A stretch of DNA of 64,000 nucleotides from Galerina marginata (lineage: Eukaryota > Basidiomycota > Agaricomycetes > Agaricales > Galerinaceae). Shown piece by piece: positions 10,761 to 22,854 of the stretch. Location of the stretch: positions 558,001-622,000 of the forward strand of contig JAECYW010000021.1 in assembly GCA_023014335.1 (NCBI GenBank), given 5' to 3'. Each line of letters starts with the position of its first letter. Positions within the stretch are counted from its first letter, which is position 1. A program made the translations under genes and the position numbers. The notes beneath the pieces were generated by a model. The model searched no databases, had not been told where the DNA came from, and saw only the letters and a list, made by a program, of their open reading frames with translations.

Positions 10761-12630
10761 ATGGCAGCGCGTTTACTTCGACCCATTTCTTCCATGGAGT
10801 TTGCATCTATGATGCAAAGCGTCAAACCACCCTCAGGCTGGTCGGGAACACTTGGTGAATATCAAACTCTTCGCGTTCGACGCGTCCAAACTCATACATG
10901 CTTCATTAGCTGTCGCAAACTCTGGCGGTCCGGATTCGACGTGCCTAACTTTCCTTCTGAATCGCTACCTTAATGACCGGCCAGTTGAGCCGTCATCCAA
11001 AGGAACCCCTCAGCGACTCGTGTCCCTTACAGTCGACCATGATCTTCAGGCCAGCTCAGCTGAGATGGCCAATCACGCCGCCCGAATTGCAGAGTCGCTC
11101 GGCGTGTTACATATCACGAAGAAGTTACCTTGGGGTGAAGGTAAATACCCTCCGAAACCGGAACCAGGCAAAAAGATAGAAGAACTCGCCCGTGACCTAC
11201 GTTATGCGGTCTTTATGGAGAACATGATTGACTTAAAGGCCGATGTTCTGGTTCTAGGACACCACTGCGACGACCAGGTTGAAACTATGCTCATGCGCCT
11301 TGGGCGAGGCTCTGGCCAATTTGGACTCGCAGGAATGAGACCGTGTCGGAGGCTGGGCATGGGCGATCGAAAACAAGGGGATGCTAATCAGCAGTTTGGT
11401 ATCGAAGAAATGAAGAGATGGATCGTCCGCCCTCTTCTTACCGTTGGGAAAGTGGGTCGTCTTCATCTTTTTGTTGAATGCGAAAGTAATTCTTTGCAGG
11501 ATCGAATTCTGGCAACTTGCGAAGAACATAAACTGGACTACGTAAATGACCCGACGAACTTTCAACCTCAGTTAACAATTCGAAATGCAATTAGGCATGT
11601 CATCGGGAAGGGAGGAGCCGCAGGTTTAACGGCAGAAGATCCTTGTTTTGCGGAATTTCCGGCCCCCATCGCCAAACAACTAGCGCGTATCAATGTCGCC
11701 GGGGCGAACGAACCGAGCAATTCCCTCAGTTTGGCCTCGAATTTGGAACATCTCAGGACAGTCAGCAATGAATTAACTTCTGCTCTTTTGGACATCGATA
11801 AAAAAGGTTTGTCGCACTCTAGCCCTTTTGAACTGAAAGGAGTATTCTTATCTTGCACCTCAGTCGACAAGTTCATTGCTAAACATAGGCTCCCATCTCC
11901 CCCCGGAACTTTCATGGTGTCACCATTGTCTCTAGAGGAGATAGATTCACCTCTCATTCTAGAAGCATTAGTACTTCGGATCGCCCGTTATATATCACCC
12001 GAGCCATGGGGAAGCCCTCGCTCTGAATTAGGACGACGGAAATCAAGCATAGACAGGCTTGTGAAGCACTTACGGGATTACCAACGATACCGCTCTCGAA
12101 ACAATAACTCGATATGCGTCGGCTCAAGCGTTTGGTGGAGGCTCGTGACCATTGGTCGAAATCAAATGCGCACAACTGTCCGAGCTAAACCTGTCAAGGA
12201 CATATCATGGATTGCTGTCAGGCAGCCGGGACACCGCTTAGCAGACGCGGCAGAAGTTCCACTTCATCCTCTCCGACTCAATGTAACGCAGAAAATACGG
12301 GAGCGACGGGAAGCTTGGCTGGCTCGAAAGGCACCGAAAACTTTGGAAATCCTCTTTGACTGCCGGTTCTTAATACGCTTCCATGTGGATAAGATACCAG
12401 CAGAGATCCTAGAGTCAATCTCTACTAGGGGCAAAATTGAGATCAAACCTCGAGAGTCTTGGATCTTCCCGCAAGTTATGCATGTCGTCAACAAAGAACC
12501 CACACTTATTCATAACAACATTGTCCACCAGCCATTTTTTCTCGAAAAAGAGTGGGGTACCAAGCTTCGTCATGATATCAATGCAGACTGGATCGACATG
12601 GAATATTTTAGACCATTATCTGCAATATAA
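10761..12630 (+). CDS. TilS-like tRNA(Ile)-lysidine synthase family protein (PP-loop ATPase)
   Basis: The protein belongs to the MesJ/TilS PP-loop family, which adenylates C34 of tRNA-Ile2 and attaches lysine in bacteria and organelles. The ATP-binding PP-loop SGGPDS is present after the first intron (LAVANSGGPDSTCLTFLL). Conserved downstream motifs are TVDHDLQASSAEM, GHHCDDQVETMLMRLGRGSG and RPLL...DRILATCEEHKLDYV.DPTNF. Intron 1 is 10855-10909 (phase 1) and joins SGTL to AVANSGG. A second intron, 11452-11499, is 48 bases, a multiple of three with no stop, so retention would add 16 residues. The start at 10761 (MAARLLRPISSMEF) is the first ATG in that frame near the PP-loop exon. Length is about 590 residues, longer than bacterial TilS, with an extended C-terminal domain. 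A mitochondrial site of action is likely but no clear presequence is proven. Confidence 0.88.
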
Positions 12631-13539
12631 TGCAGCATCGATTTATTTTAATGAAGCCCTGACAACAAAGATAATATGTCATGAGCGTAAATGTCTATCC
12701 AAGAAACCTGATGTTCATGCAAGGCCAAACTTCCGGTTGAAAGTTACTGAACTAGGTGTCCGAATTTCAAACGTCTACGCGTTCGGGACGCCACCCGGCT
12801 TGGTTAAGAGGATGTCCTCTGTGCAGAAGAATGGGGCAACCCGATAAAGATTTCTGTGGGTAGTGGTTGGTGATCAGTGAATGGTCGCTATAATATTTAT
12901 TAAATCTCAATATCTTACGGGTTGTAGGGCCTTGGAATATAGCATATGCATTCCACACAGGTGTGCATCAGTGTCGATGTCAAAGTAGTATGTTGGTACT
13001 CGATGAATGATATTTCTCGTTGGCCAGAAGAGCAGCTGAGATTAGTCTATGACACAGGACAAATAAACGCCAGTAGCCCCACTTGAGAGGTAGGGGAAAG
13101 AGACCAGAGGTTCGATTCCATCTTCGTTGTGCAACAAGCTGGCGGGGGCTATCCGAGCTACCAAGTGATGGCTTTATAAGAGCCTTGAGAAATACAACCT
13201 TTGCCAGTATGCCGGAAGGCAGGACGGGTCAACTTTCAAGGGTCAAACATGACATTGGGCCGCATATCTCAGTCTGACGACTGAAGGATAACCATATTGG
13301 CATGAAGTCAGTCGATTGAAAGTAATGCCAGATTCTACTGTCGTGCAAATCGTTTCCGTGTTTAGCAAACCAGGGACACCAAGGATGAGCCAAGTTGAAG
13401 AATTGGGTAGATACGGACGCAGCATTAGTGGCAAGAACGAAAGGTCGCAGATTCTAATTCCTTGAATTGGGTACAAGTGAAGTTTACAAGTCTGCACTTC
13501 TTCTATGAGGTATCTGGTTCGAAAAAAGCCTCCAGTGAT
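12631..13539. other. Intergenic segment, no gene seen
   Basis: About 900 bases lie between the convergent TilS-like and SRP40 genes. Only short unlinked open frames occur. A B-box-like GGTTCGATTCC at 13109-13119 has no matching tRNA fold around it. Confidence 0.6.
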
Positions 13540-15197
13540 CTAGGTAAATTTAAAACTATGACTTTGCATCTGCAAGGGAACTTTGTTAAGCTTCGAATCT
13601 CGAAAATCAGAAAGGGTTGTTACCGTGATCTCTCCTCCTCGATAGCTCCCCTTCTTCTTTTTGTTCTTCTCCTTGCGGAAACCAGCACCACGCGTGACAA
13701 TCAGGTCGTCGTGAGCTCGTTTGCCGTAGTCATTGTCCGGCGCATGCTGGAGTGGGGCGGGGGGTATTACATTTATACAAACTTTCGATAAAAGAACACA
13801 AAGCATACCTTTGCAAGGTATTGATTGTTTGCAATTGGCTCATATTTTGTGGGGTCCACTCGCTGGAACCTCTCGTTGGCGGGTCGTCCACCCTTTCTAT
13901 CCCCTCCCTTGATTCTACCGGTCGACTGGGGTTCAGTCTGCATTTCTTGTACGGTTGCGGTGGTAGCCGTTATGACGGCACTGCCGTCAATATCTGTGCG
14001 TCGCTTTTTCGTCGGTTTGACCTCGTCATTTGTTTTTGGGGCTGGAACAGAAGGCTTATTCACTTCCGCCATTTTTGAATCCGAGTCGGAGTCAGCGTCT
14101 GAATGAGAACTGGAGCTCGAACCGGAAGAGCTGGGTGACAATTGTTTAGTTCCCTTCTTCGTGGCGGGTTTCGTAGCGACCTTTTTGGTATCAGACTCAT
14201 CTCCAGACCTCGAGCTCCCGCGAGATGAGTCGCAGCTTTCCTTTTTCGAAGCAGCAGCTTTCTTTCTACTGACCGTTTTTGTCGTGCCAGAATTGGAACT
14301 AGAGTCAGAGTTGGATTCTGCTTTAGAAGAGGATGCGTCGCCAGTGGACAAAGTTCGGCTTGAATCACGCTCTCGAGCTAGAACTTTCCCCCCGTCCCTT
14401 TCTGACTTATTGACGGCCTTTTTCTTCACCGATTTCTTCTTTTTTGTCTTGGATGATTCTGAATCACTTGATTCGTCATCTGGGCAGGGTTAATTCGACA
14501 CATTTAATTTCCGTCGGAGGAGGTCATACCAGAATCCGAGCCGGAAGAAGAGCTGGAATTCGACGGGGATGGTGCTACATTGATAAGCATGAATGGAACC
14601 AAAGTAGATTCTGGATGGGATGAATACCTTTGGCGGCAGGACTTTTTACTTTTGCATCTTTTCTCACAGATTTGTCGGGAGTGGAATCAGGATCAGAGTC
14701 TGAATCATCGGAAGAAGAAGAGGAGGAGGAGGAGGACTTCGACGATTTTCCCTGTTTGTTTTTCGTTTTGGTATTTTTATTTGAAGCAGAGCTTGAGCCA
14801 CTTGAAGCTGTGAAGCAGGAGTTAAGTATATCAAACTTGAAGACACATTAGATATACACACAGCTTGAGTCGGAATCAGAGTCGGAATCTCTACGTCCAT
14901 GGGAGTTCAAATTGTTTTCCAAAGGTATTGACAAAAAACTCACGACGAAGATTGCTCTTTTTTCTGCGAAGCATCTTTCCAATCCTTAATAATTTCGTCT
15001 AATTGGGGTCCCTCTAGTTCTATATCATCTTTCAGGACAACGACCTCTTTAGCGGCCTTTTTCACTGCCTGTGCAGCCTTGGTATGCGAATTCTTCAACA
15101 GAAACGCATGAATTAAGGTATAAGTTGCTGTAAAGAACAAATTAAAATATATGCGTTGGAGCATTAACGGGTTCTTACTTGCGAGATTGCCGTCCAT
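13540..15197 (-). CDS. SRP40: SRP40/Nopp140-type nucleolar phosphoprotein
   Basis: This is a nucleolar chaperone of box H/ACA and C/D snoRNPs, also linked to RNA polymerase I. The sequence has the family plan. A short N-terminal helical region follows a first intron (MDGNLA|TYTLIHAFLLKNSHTKAA). The centre is long, with acidic Ser/Asp/Glu runs alternating with Lys/Ala/Pro stretches, for example SSSSSSSSSDDSDSDPDS. The C-terminus is the SRP40 domain: RPANERFQRVDPTKYE, then AHDDLIVTRGAGFRKEKNKK, then GSYRGGEIT. A final intron joins this to MQSHSFKFT and the stop at 13540. The acidic Ser runs are likely casein kinase 2 sites by analogy. Several short introns lie between Ser-rich exons. It is divergent from lumazine synthase, with only 63-96 bases between starts. 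Confidence 0.9.
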
Positions 15198-15260
15198 TGT
15201 GGGGAAAGGTATTGGTTTGGAAAAACTAGCAAACTTTTCTCTCCAGTCTAAAAAGGCAAA

Positions 15261-15984
<724 letters not shown>

Positions 15985-16160
15985 CAAACCGTAGTCTATT
16001 AGACTTGAAATGTACAAAAGACAAACGACTTGGATTTCGGAAATGCCCCTGAGGATGCCAAAAACAAGTCATTGAGAAGTGGTGCCCTGTGACGGCAATA
16101 ACCAGTAACTGGCCATCACGCTCCGACGCCGGGTTGCACACCTCGCCTCGCAACTTCAAC

Positions 16161-17333
16161 ATGAAGAAAAAAGTAGGGCTAATTATGAGCTTTCTTAATC
16201 CATGGTAACGATTTTTGTTCTAGGTTCTACTTATGGGTGCCTCGGGGAGCGGGAAGACCTCCATGCGCTCTCTTATTTTGCAAGTCTTTCGCTGCTCCTC
16301 GGCCGATAAAAACTAAAACCAGATAATCAGTTCAAATAATCCTGCATCGCTCACCGCAAGGCTCGGTGCAACCATCGACGTCGAGCAAAATCATGTTCGT
16401 TTTCTCGGCGACCTCATTCTCAATCTATGGGATTTGGGCGGACAAGACTCGTTCATGGACTCCTATCTCACCACGCAACGGACAACTATCTTCCAGCAGG
16501 TTGGAGTGATGATATACGTGTTTGATGTTGAGACCCGAGAGATGGGTAAAGATCTCGAATATTTCAGGGATTGCATGGCCGGCCTGAAGCAGTACAGTCC
16601 CGACGCAGCCGTATTTTTACTGATACATAAGATGGACCTGGTAAGGGAACCCCGACAGGCAACATTTCTGAAGAAAAAGCAAGAGCTCGAAGAAGCAAGC
16701 GGAGACACCAAGGTCAATGTCTTCGGCACAAGCATATACGACGAAAGTCTTTACAAGGTGCGCCGTTTTACAATGCTTCACTTATAAAATGTTCTTGTTA
16801 ACGTCGTCCTATGTTATCTAGGCATGGTCAAATATAGTCCACACCTTGATCCCAAACGCGGCCATTCTTTCTAAACACCTGACAACGTTTGCAGGTGCAT
16901 GCAATGCTACTGAAGTGATCCTTTTCGAGCGCACGACATTCCTTGTAATTGCCACTTCATCACCTCCGTCCTCGTCTCCCAGTTCCACATCAGACTCCGA
17001 AGAAAACCCGGACGGCGACGTTCTGGATTCGAAGCGCTACGAGCGCACATCTGAGCTTATTAAGGGATTCAAGCATTCGTGCTCTCGTGTCCGCGAGGAG
17101 TTCCGCTCCTTGGAAATGGAGCTATACGATTTTACAGCTGTTCTGGACGAGATGACAAGAAATACATATGTGATGGTCATTGTTCATGATCCAACAATAG
17201 GTATGGTACCAAAGTAATGCCCTAGTTATCCCGACACTGACTCTTTTTGGCAGAGGCAGCCGCCTTGAAGTTGAATATTCGACTCGCACGTAAGAAGTTT
17301 GAAGAATTGCAAAGTGATAGCCTCATGTCGTAA
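16161..17333 (+). CDS. GTR1: Gtr1/RagA-type small GTPase
   Basis: This is the Rag-family GTPase that, with a Gtr2/RagC partner, signals amino-acid sufficiency to TORC1 at the vacuole. A tiny first exon, MKKK, is followed by an intron and then VLLMGASGSGKTSMRSLI, the P-loop. The next exon has TARLGATIDVEQNHVRFLG and LNLWDLGGQDSFMDSYL, the WDxGGQ switch II signature of RagA/Gtr1. HKMDLV is the guanine-specificity motif. The C-terminal half has the roadblock-like part with FERTTFLVIATSS and ends FEELQSDSLMS. A Ser/Pro/acidic insert (SSPPSSSPSSTSDSEEN) is present. At least four introns. Length is about 320 residues, as expected. HKMD rather than HKxDLI-type Gtr2 features favour the Gtr1 side. Confidence 0.93.
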
Positions 17334-17660
17334 TCATACATATATTCTGTTCTATGTATTTATCATTCATCTTGTATACCACCATCACGCATAGCTTTAA
17401 TCCCGGTTTAATGGTCTAATAATACATGGGTCCCCATTCACTCTGATAGTTAATATACTTCAGTAGTAGCGCTTCTAAGATATGTCACAGAAGTTACCGA
17501 ACTTGCATTTCTTGCATTGACTCTACCTCACTAAGTATTGGAGCATTAACATTAGTCTTGAGCTTGGACATTGGATTGGGTAATAATGGCATAATATTGA
17601 CTGTATAGGAGTAGGGTAATATAGGACATAATAGTATAAGACATAAAACCATGATGGAGA

Positions 17661-20183
17661 TTATCTGGGTGTTGCTCCGGGCTTTGCAAGCTCAGCAGCA
17701 CGAGTACCTTCCGGGGGTTTATATGGTGTGCGCTTCTCCTGCTGCAGTATACTCTTCTTGTACGCACTCGCGCGAGTGCCAGCTGGAGGGAATGAATCTA
17801 CACTCGAGGTGGATCCCGTTCTCAGCCGCTTAGCAGGAGTGTATGGGTCCGAAGTGTTCAAGTTGAACGGATCAGATTTGCGCAGTGACCGCGGTGGATC
17901 GTTCTGGTGCAGCCCACTGAGATCAGAGCGAACAGTTGATGACGGCCTGTTTAGCACACGGTTGTTGAGGGGACGGGAATAACGACTCGAGAAGCTGTCG
18001 GCGTCGTCGAAAATGTTGAGCATATCACTGGGCCGTACGCGAAGAGAGCTGAACCCCTTCGCAGGTCCGACTTTGGGAACCGTGGACTTGGCACGAAGAT
18101 TGTGTGCGGTCTGCGCATCGTCGGTTTCCATTGACATGTCACGAGAGCTCCTGATATGTTCCCTGGCGCTGCGGTTGGGAGGTTTTTCAGTGGACTTGAG
18201 CAGCTGCTCGACGACCATCTCTTCCACTACAGTCTCTGTGGAAGGTAGCGGATTTTGATCAACGAGTACCTTTTGTTCAGGACCTTCTGCATCGGTGGCC
18301 TCGACTACCTCTATAATAGTTTCCTTTTGCGTCTTCTGCTTTCTTGGTCTCGTCATGGGAGGTAATGCCGATGGCTGGACAGAACGTGATCTCGACCGAG
18401 TGTTCGTATAAGGTGCTGCGCCCTCCAAAGCAGATTGAGTCGCAGCAGTAGGTGGTCGGCGGGCTGCTTTCCTAGGCTGCTCATATGAAGGATTCCGTGG
18501 TTGTTCGGGTGGGGGCGGAGGCGGCGTAGGTTGTGGGATATTAGCAGACCTCTGACTTTGATTCCTAGGAGAAGGAACATGTTGTGGGGAGCTCTGCGCA
18601 GAACCAGATGCACCCTGGGAGCTTCTGTATTGTCGGGGAGAAACAAGTGAGGCAAATGCTTGTGACGACGGTGCGGGTTCCTGGCGCCTCCCTTGGGAAA
18701 TACGCACGCCATCTCTTCTCCTATTGGCCGCGTTCGACGAGTCTAATACAGTACTCGATACACTACCAGGGCCAGCTGCGTCGATCATAGTTTGTTGTGA
18801 AAAAGGGGGCGGAGTGACAGGTCTGTTACGATGCGTCGGTGCTGATGCTACGAGTGTGCGTTCTGTCGGATAAAATCCTTCTGACGGTCCAGGTTCATTT
18901 GGCATAGTGTCGTACTCCGGGTCACTGAACAATGATCTGCAACAACTCTCAGAATGTGGTCGAATAGATAATAGACAATCTACTTACGTCCCATGAAGTT
19001 CCTCTTCCTCCTCTTCCTCCTCCTCCATAGCTCGTGCTTTGCCTTTATCGCTGCTAGTCGGCCTTTTGGGACTTTCTTGCCGATCATGTCCTGAAACCCG
19101 GACCCTCTTTGCAGCTGGTCGGGGGTTTGATTGATTTGACGTACGCTCGGAGCGCCGTCGCTTTCGCGATGTTTTCCTATAAGAGGCCTCTTCATCCATA
19201 TCTTGCTCTTGCTCTTCTTCCTCTTCACTTCCACTTTGCTCTATTTCTTCGCCGTCAGAATCCAATTCTACAACATGTTGTTTCCTCTTCCTCGAATTCA
19301 ACAGTTGTCGATCCTCGTGCCATAATTGTTTCGGCAAGGGAGGGTTCTTCGCTACCATGTCTGCAATTATATCTTCAAATATGTGTGCCTTTTTCTTGTA
19401 TCTTTCCTTCCAGGACTCAGGTGTATGCCGCGCTGCCCATAGATAAAGGTCGGGCATATCTTTTGACTGTTAGATACAAAAAAAAAAACAAGGTGAGGGT
19501 GGATCAATGATATAACTAACGGGGGGACATACAAGTTTAACGAGCCGAATATAAACATTCAGGCCCTGCCTCCCACCTGATTCTTTATGCGGCATGACAT
19601 TTGCAAGGAAATGGCACAAATTATCGTCGTCCTCGTCAGTAAACTCAATACGCCTATGCAAGATTGGGAAAGAATTTTCATAAAGGAAATATAATACTCA
19701 CGTCCTTCCAGGAGGTCTACCGCCCATCCTTTGACGCGTCGGAGGACGATGAGCAAAGTGATTACGACGAATGCAATGCTGGATGAACGTGGTGTATTCC
19801 ACATATACCTCGTGTAGTCGCGTGTCGGTTGCACCATTGTAGCCATACTGAATGGTGCTTTGATTCAGTGAACGGTTTATCAACACTGTGTTTGCTTCGT
19901 GTGCATTGGCAACTAATCGGCCGCCATGTCTCTGAAAGCAGATAAAAAAGCGTTCAATGAAATCAAGTAAATTGAGTTTACGACAATCACGACAGACCTG
20001 GATGTCCTGCTTTAATTTTAGGACTTGATCCACATTTTTGATACACTTATGAAGGAAGAATGCAATGGGACTGTGGTCTTCATCTCTGAAAAGCTGCTTA
20101 TTTGGCCGTGGCTGATGGTGTATTTGCCGATCATTCTGGTCAATTTCATCGTCTTCGTGATCGGTTTCCAGAACGGAGGGCAT
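17661..20183 (-). CDS. RAP1: Rap1-like telomere protein (BRCT plus Rap1 Myb domain)
   Basis: The N-terminal exon has a BRCT-like segment, PIAFFLHKCIKNVDQVLKLK, then RHGGRLVANAHEANTVLIN. A following exon has the Rap1 Myb core, RIEFTDEDDDNLCHFLANVM, then GRQGLNVYIRLVKL. After an intron comes ARHTPESWKERYKKKA, the third-helix region. The rest is a long disordered, acidic and Ser/Pro/Arg-rich tail with a bipartite basic stretch (KTSRKRRRSE) fitting nuclear import. The C-terminus is GTRAAELAKPGATPR. BRCT followed by Myb is the Rap1 plan, so a shelterin role at telomeres, probably recruited by a TRF-like partner, is inferred. I do not see a clear Rap1 C-terminal (RCT) domain. At least four introns. 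It is divergent from the F-box gene, sharing 192 bases. Confidence 0.75.
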
Positions 20184-20375
20184 AGCGACTTAGCGTGTGG
20201 TGGTGATGCAGTTGGAGGTGTTCATTAACTTCGCGTCGTTCACTCAGACGCAGTCACGTGATACGGTTGATAGCGCGGTCACATGGGTATACCTGAACAT
20301 TGTCAGAACAAATTGAAAAAGACACACCTTCGGTCCTTCGCTTATTACTTTTATGTCCAAATCCGCTGAAGGGTA

Positions 20376-22109
20376 ATGGATATTCAACGCCAAGCTCAAC
20401 CACCAGAGGTCTACAAGGCTCTCGTCGCTGAGAGAGATTCTCTTCTTGCAAAGGCACGCGTTATTGCAGAAAAATGCAATGCCTTGGCGCCCATCTCCAA
20501 GCTCGTGCCAGAAATCATGCTGCGGATTTTTGCTCTTAACTCAGGACCTCTTAACAAAGAGATGGATCACGGCACCATTGATCTTCAGAATCAGCGATCC
20601 ATTGATCCAACGAAAGATCTCAGAACCATCTCCCAGGTCTGTCAACATTGGCGCGTCCTCGCGCTTAGGTCCCCGACATTGTGGAATGTGGTCCTCGACT
20701 GTAACCTCCCACCCCAGTGGATGGCCGAACTTCTCCGTCGATCGCAATTTATTCCTTTCAAGATGAGGGTCGATCTTCTTAACAGACAGCCAGCCAGGAC
20801 AATGGCCAATTTCCGCTCCTCGCTTCCTGAATTCCATCGTCTGGAAGGGTTGACAGCCTTTGCGGATGACCCGAGCTTCGCTGAAATACTCTTCAAGCTT
20901 ATAAAACAGCCTCTGCCTATGCTCCGCACCCTCGTGCTCACCATAAATTACGAACCTGCGACATACCCTGAAGAAGAAGATATCTCAGACCACGAATACG
21001 AGTCGTCGGAATCGGATAACTCGGCATACGACGAAGACGAATGTTTCCTGCCCGAATTTCCTGACGAATCTTGCAAGATTCTTACCCTTGCCACCCGCGG
21101 CTGCCTCTTCCGCCTTGATTCGCCAATTTACCAAAACCTAACAGATCTCTCCGTTTTTGAGATCGCTGGGAAAATACCGCTGCTGTCTGAGTGGATTTCT
21201 TGCCTCCAAAAAATCGAAAACCTCACTTCATTGGTCCTGGTACACGCAATGCCAAAATATCGTAGCATGCTCCACATGCCACAGTTGAGTCTCCCTCACC
21301 TGACCGACCTTCGGCTGGTTGGTCACTCCGCGTCGTGTTGCCAATTTCTTGACCAATTGTCCATCAACCCGTTGCGGTCTTTCGACATTCGTTTCCGGCA
21401 TGCCATCCATTCTAAGGCGGAGATGATGAAGCTGGTGGATGCTATCATGCCGCACCTAGATCACCAGGCAAAAGCAAACTCGTTTGACTCTCTAAAAATC
21501 ATTTTCACGAACACCCATTTTGAGTTTACGAATACGGAATCGCCGAAGAAATTTAAACCATATTTCCGGGTCCATCTTTCAAGTCTAGAAGGCTTTCGTC
21601 TTCGCGTTTCTAACGCATCAGATTCAGACTCTGGGGACGTAGACAATTACGACGATGCCCAAGGGCCGTCGCACTTTATGATGAACCAAGTACTAATTGC
21701 TCTGATGACTCCTTTCGTGCCTATCAAATCTCTCCAAATTGATTATGAAACAACGGGGTGCGACATAGGAATACACCTCCCTATGTCCCGCAAGACAGGA
21801 ACACTGGCTGCCACAATGCAACAATTGTTCCCCGTCTCACCAGACCAGCTTCGGAGCCTAACAATGTTGCACTCGGAGGGAAATTTGGAATTTGATATGT
21901 TAAAAGCATACCTAATGTGGAGAATAGAACTCGGGAAACCACTGGAACACCTTCGGTTCACGAGCCATCGTCTCAATAGGTTGTCTGATCGTTGTGAGCA
22001 ACTTCGTCAGTATTGTGGGACACTGACATGGGAAAAACGGGCAGTTGGGGGGTTTAGGACAGCAGGAGATTCCGATGGCGACATGGTATCGATGATTTGG
22101 GGGCCGTAG
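20376..22109 (+). CDS. F-box domain protein, intronless (577 aa)
   Basis: The N-terminus has a helical stretch, VAERDSLLAKARVIAEKCN, followed by an F-box-like motif, APISKLVPEIMLRIFALNSG, and ISQVCQHWRVLALRSPTLWN. This is the arrangement of the large agaricomycete F-box family. Such proteins bind Skp1 and select substrates for SCF ubiquitin ligases, so ubiquitination is inferred. The rest has leucine-rich, LRR-like segments without a clear repeat register, for example LSLPHLTDLRLVGHSAS. An acidic patch (EEEDISDHEYESSESDNSAYDEDE, in two parts) sits near residue 200. There is one uninterrupted reading frame, unusual for this gene-dense, intron-rich window. The substrate is unknown. Confidence 0.85.
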   Translation: MDIQRQAQPPEVYKALVAERDSLLAKARVIAEKCNALAPISKLVPEIMLRIFALNSGPLNKEMDHGTIDLQNQRSIDPTKDLRTISQVCQHWRVLALRSPTLWNVVLDCNLPPQWMAELLRRSQFIPFKMRVDLLNRQPARTMANFRSSLPEFHRLEGLTAFADDPSFAEILFKLIKQPLPMLRTLVLTINYEPATYPEEEDISDHEYESSESDNSAYDEDECFLPEFPDESCKILTLATRGCLFRLDSPIYQNLTDLSVFEIAGKIPLLSEWISCLQKIENLTSLVLVHAMPKYRSMLHMPQLSLPHLTDLRLVGHSASCCQFLDQLSINPLRSFDIRFRHAIHSKAEMMKLVDAIMPHLDHQAKANSFDSLKIIFTNTHFEFTNTESPKKFKPYFRVHLSSLEGFRLRVSNASDSDSGDVDNYDDAQGPSHFMMNQVLIALMTPFVPIKSLQIDYETTGCDIGIHLPMSRKTGTLAATMQQLFPVSPDQLRSLTMLHSEGNLEFDMLKAYLMWRIELGKPLEHLRFTSHRLNRLSDRCEQLRQYCGTLTWEKRAVGGFRTAGDSDGDMVSMIWGP

Positions 22110-22854
22110 ATACCGCAATGCTTGAAATATCTACTGATAGAAGAGTGCTCTTTTTAATTGCTACAATGTACTTAGCTGTGGGAGAGTATTGGCTGTAAAG
22201 TCTTCTGCAGGTGGAAATGCCCTACATAACATACTCCATAACAAACGAGAAGCAACAGCAAAATAGATATTGGTGAATCCAATTTATCCAAGTCAAACAA
22301 AGGCAATACAACATGCACAGGCCATGAAACTGGATGTCAAATAGCAAATCAAGGGCAAGGACAGTGGTGTGGAAGAATGAAAGCAATAGTGAGATGGCTG
22401 CTTATTGCAGCACAGAGAATCGAAGGCAAACGAAAAAGAATACGTCAAGAAACTGCAAGCACTAACTAGGAGAAAAGGGGTATAATAGCCTGTGACAGCA
22501 AAAGGCAAGAGCAACATAATCATCGACTAGACGGGTAGAACATAAATTTCCAACTAGATCGAATTATATACAATCCATACGCCCATCCACCCATCCACCC
22601 CACTCCATCCCATCAATCCTATCCCTCTGTTCCACCAAAGTTGCGCAGGTATCAAGCAAGCCACATGCATTCAGCAAATGTCGTGACGGCACGCATCACG
22701 CATAATGCAACAGGGACGGATAAACCAGCCCAGGATCGCACGGCGCGCTTGCCCACACCCGCATTTACGACACCCAGACTATGAAGGGAAAACATATCCA
22801 TCCACAAGGGGAGAGAAGGAAAGGAGGGAAAAGCGGTGCACAACCCGTCAGCAC
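22110..22854. other. Intergenic segment between convergent genes
   Basis: About 745 bases of 3' flank for the F-box and exchanger genes. It includes a short CCATCCAC-like low-complexity run near 22575-22625. No gene is seen. Confidence 0.6.

Noticed and set aside
13072..13130. tRNA-like B box GGTTCGATTCC
   Set aside because: The T-stem does not pair well, no acceptor stem forms, and the spacing to a possible A box is too short.
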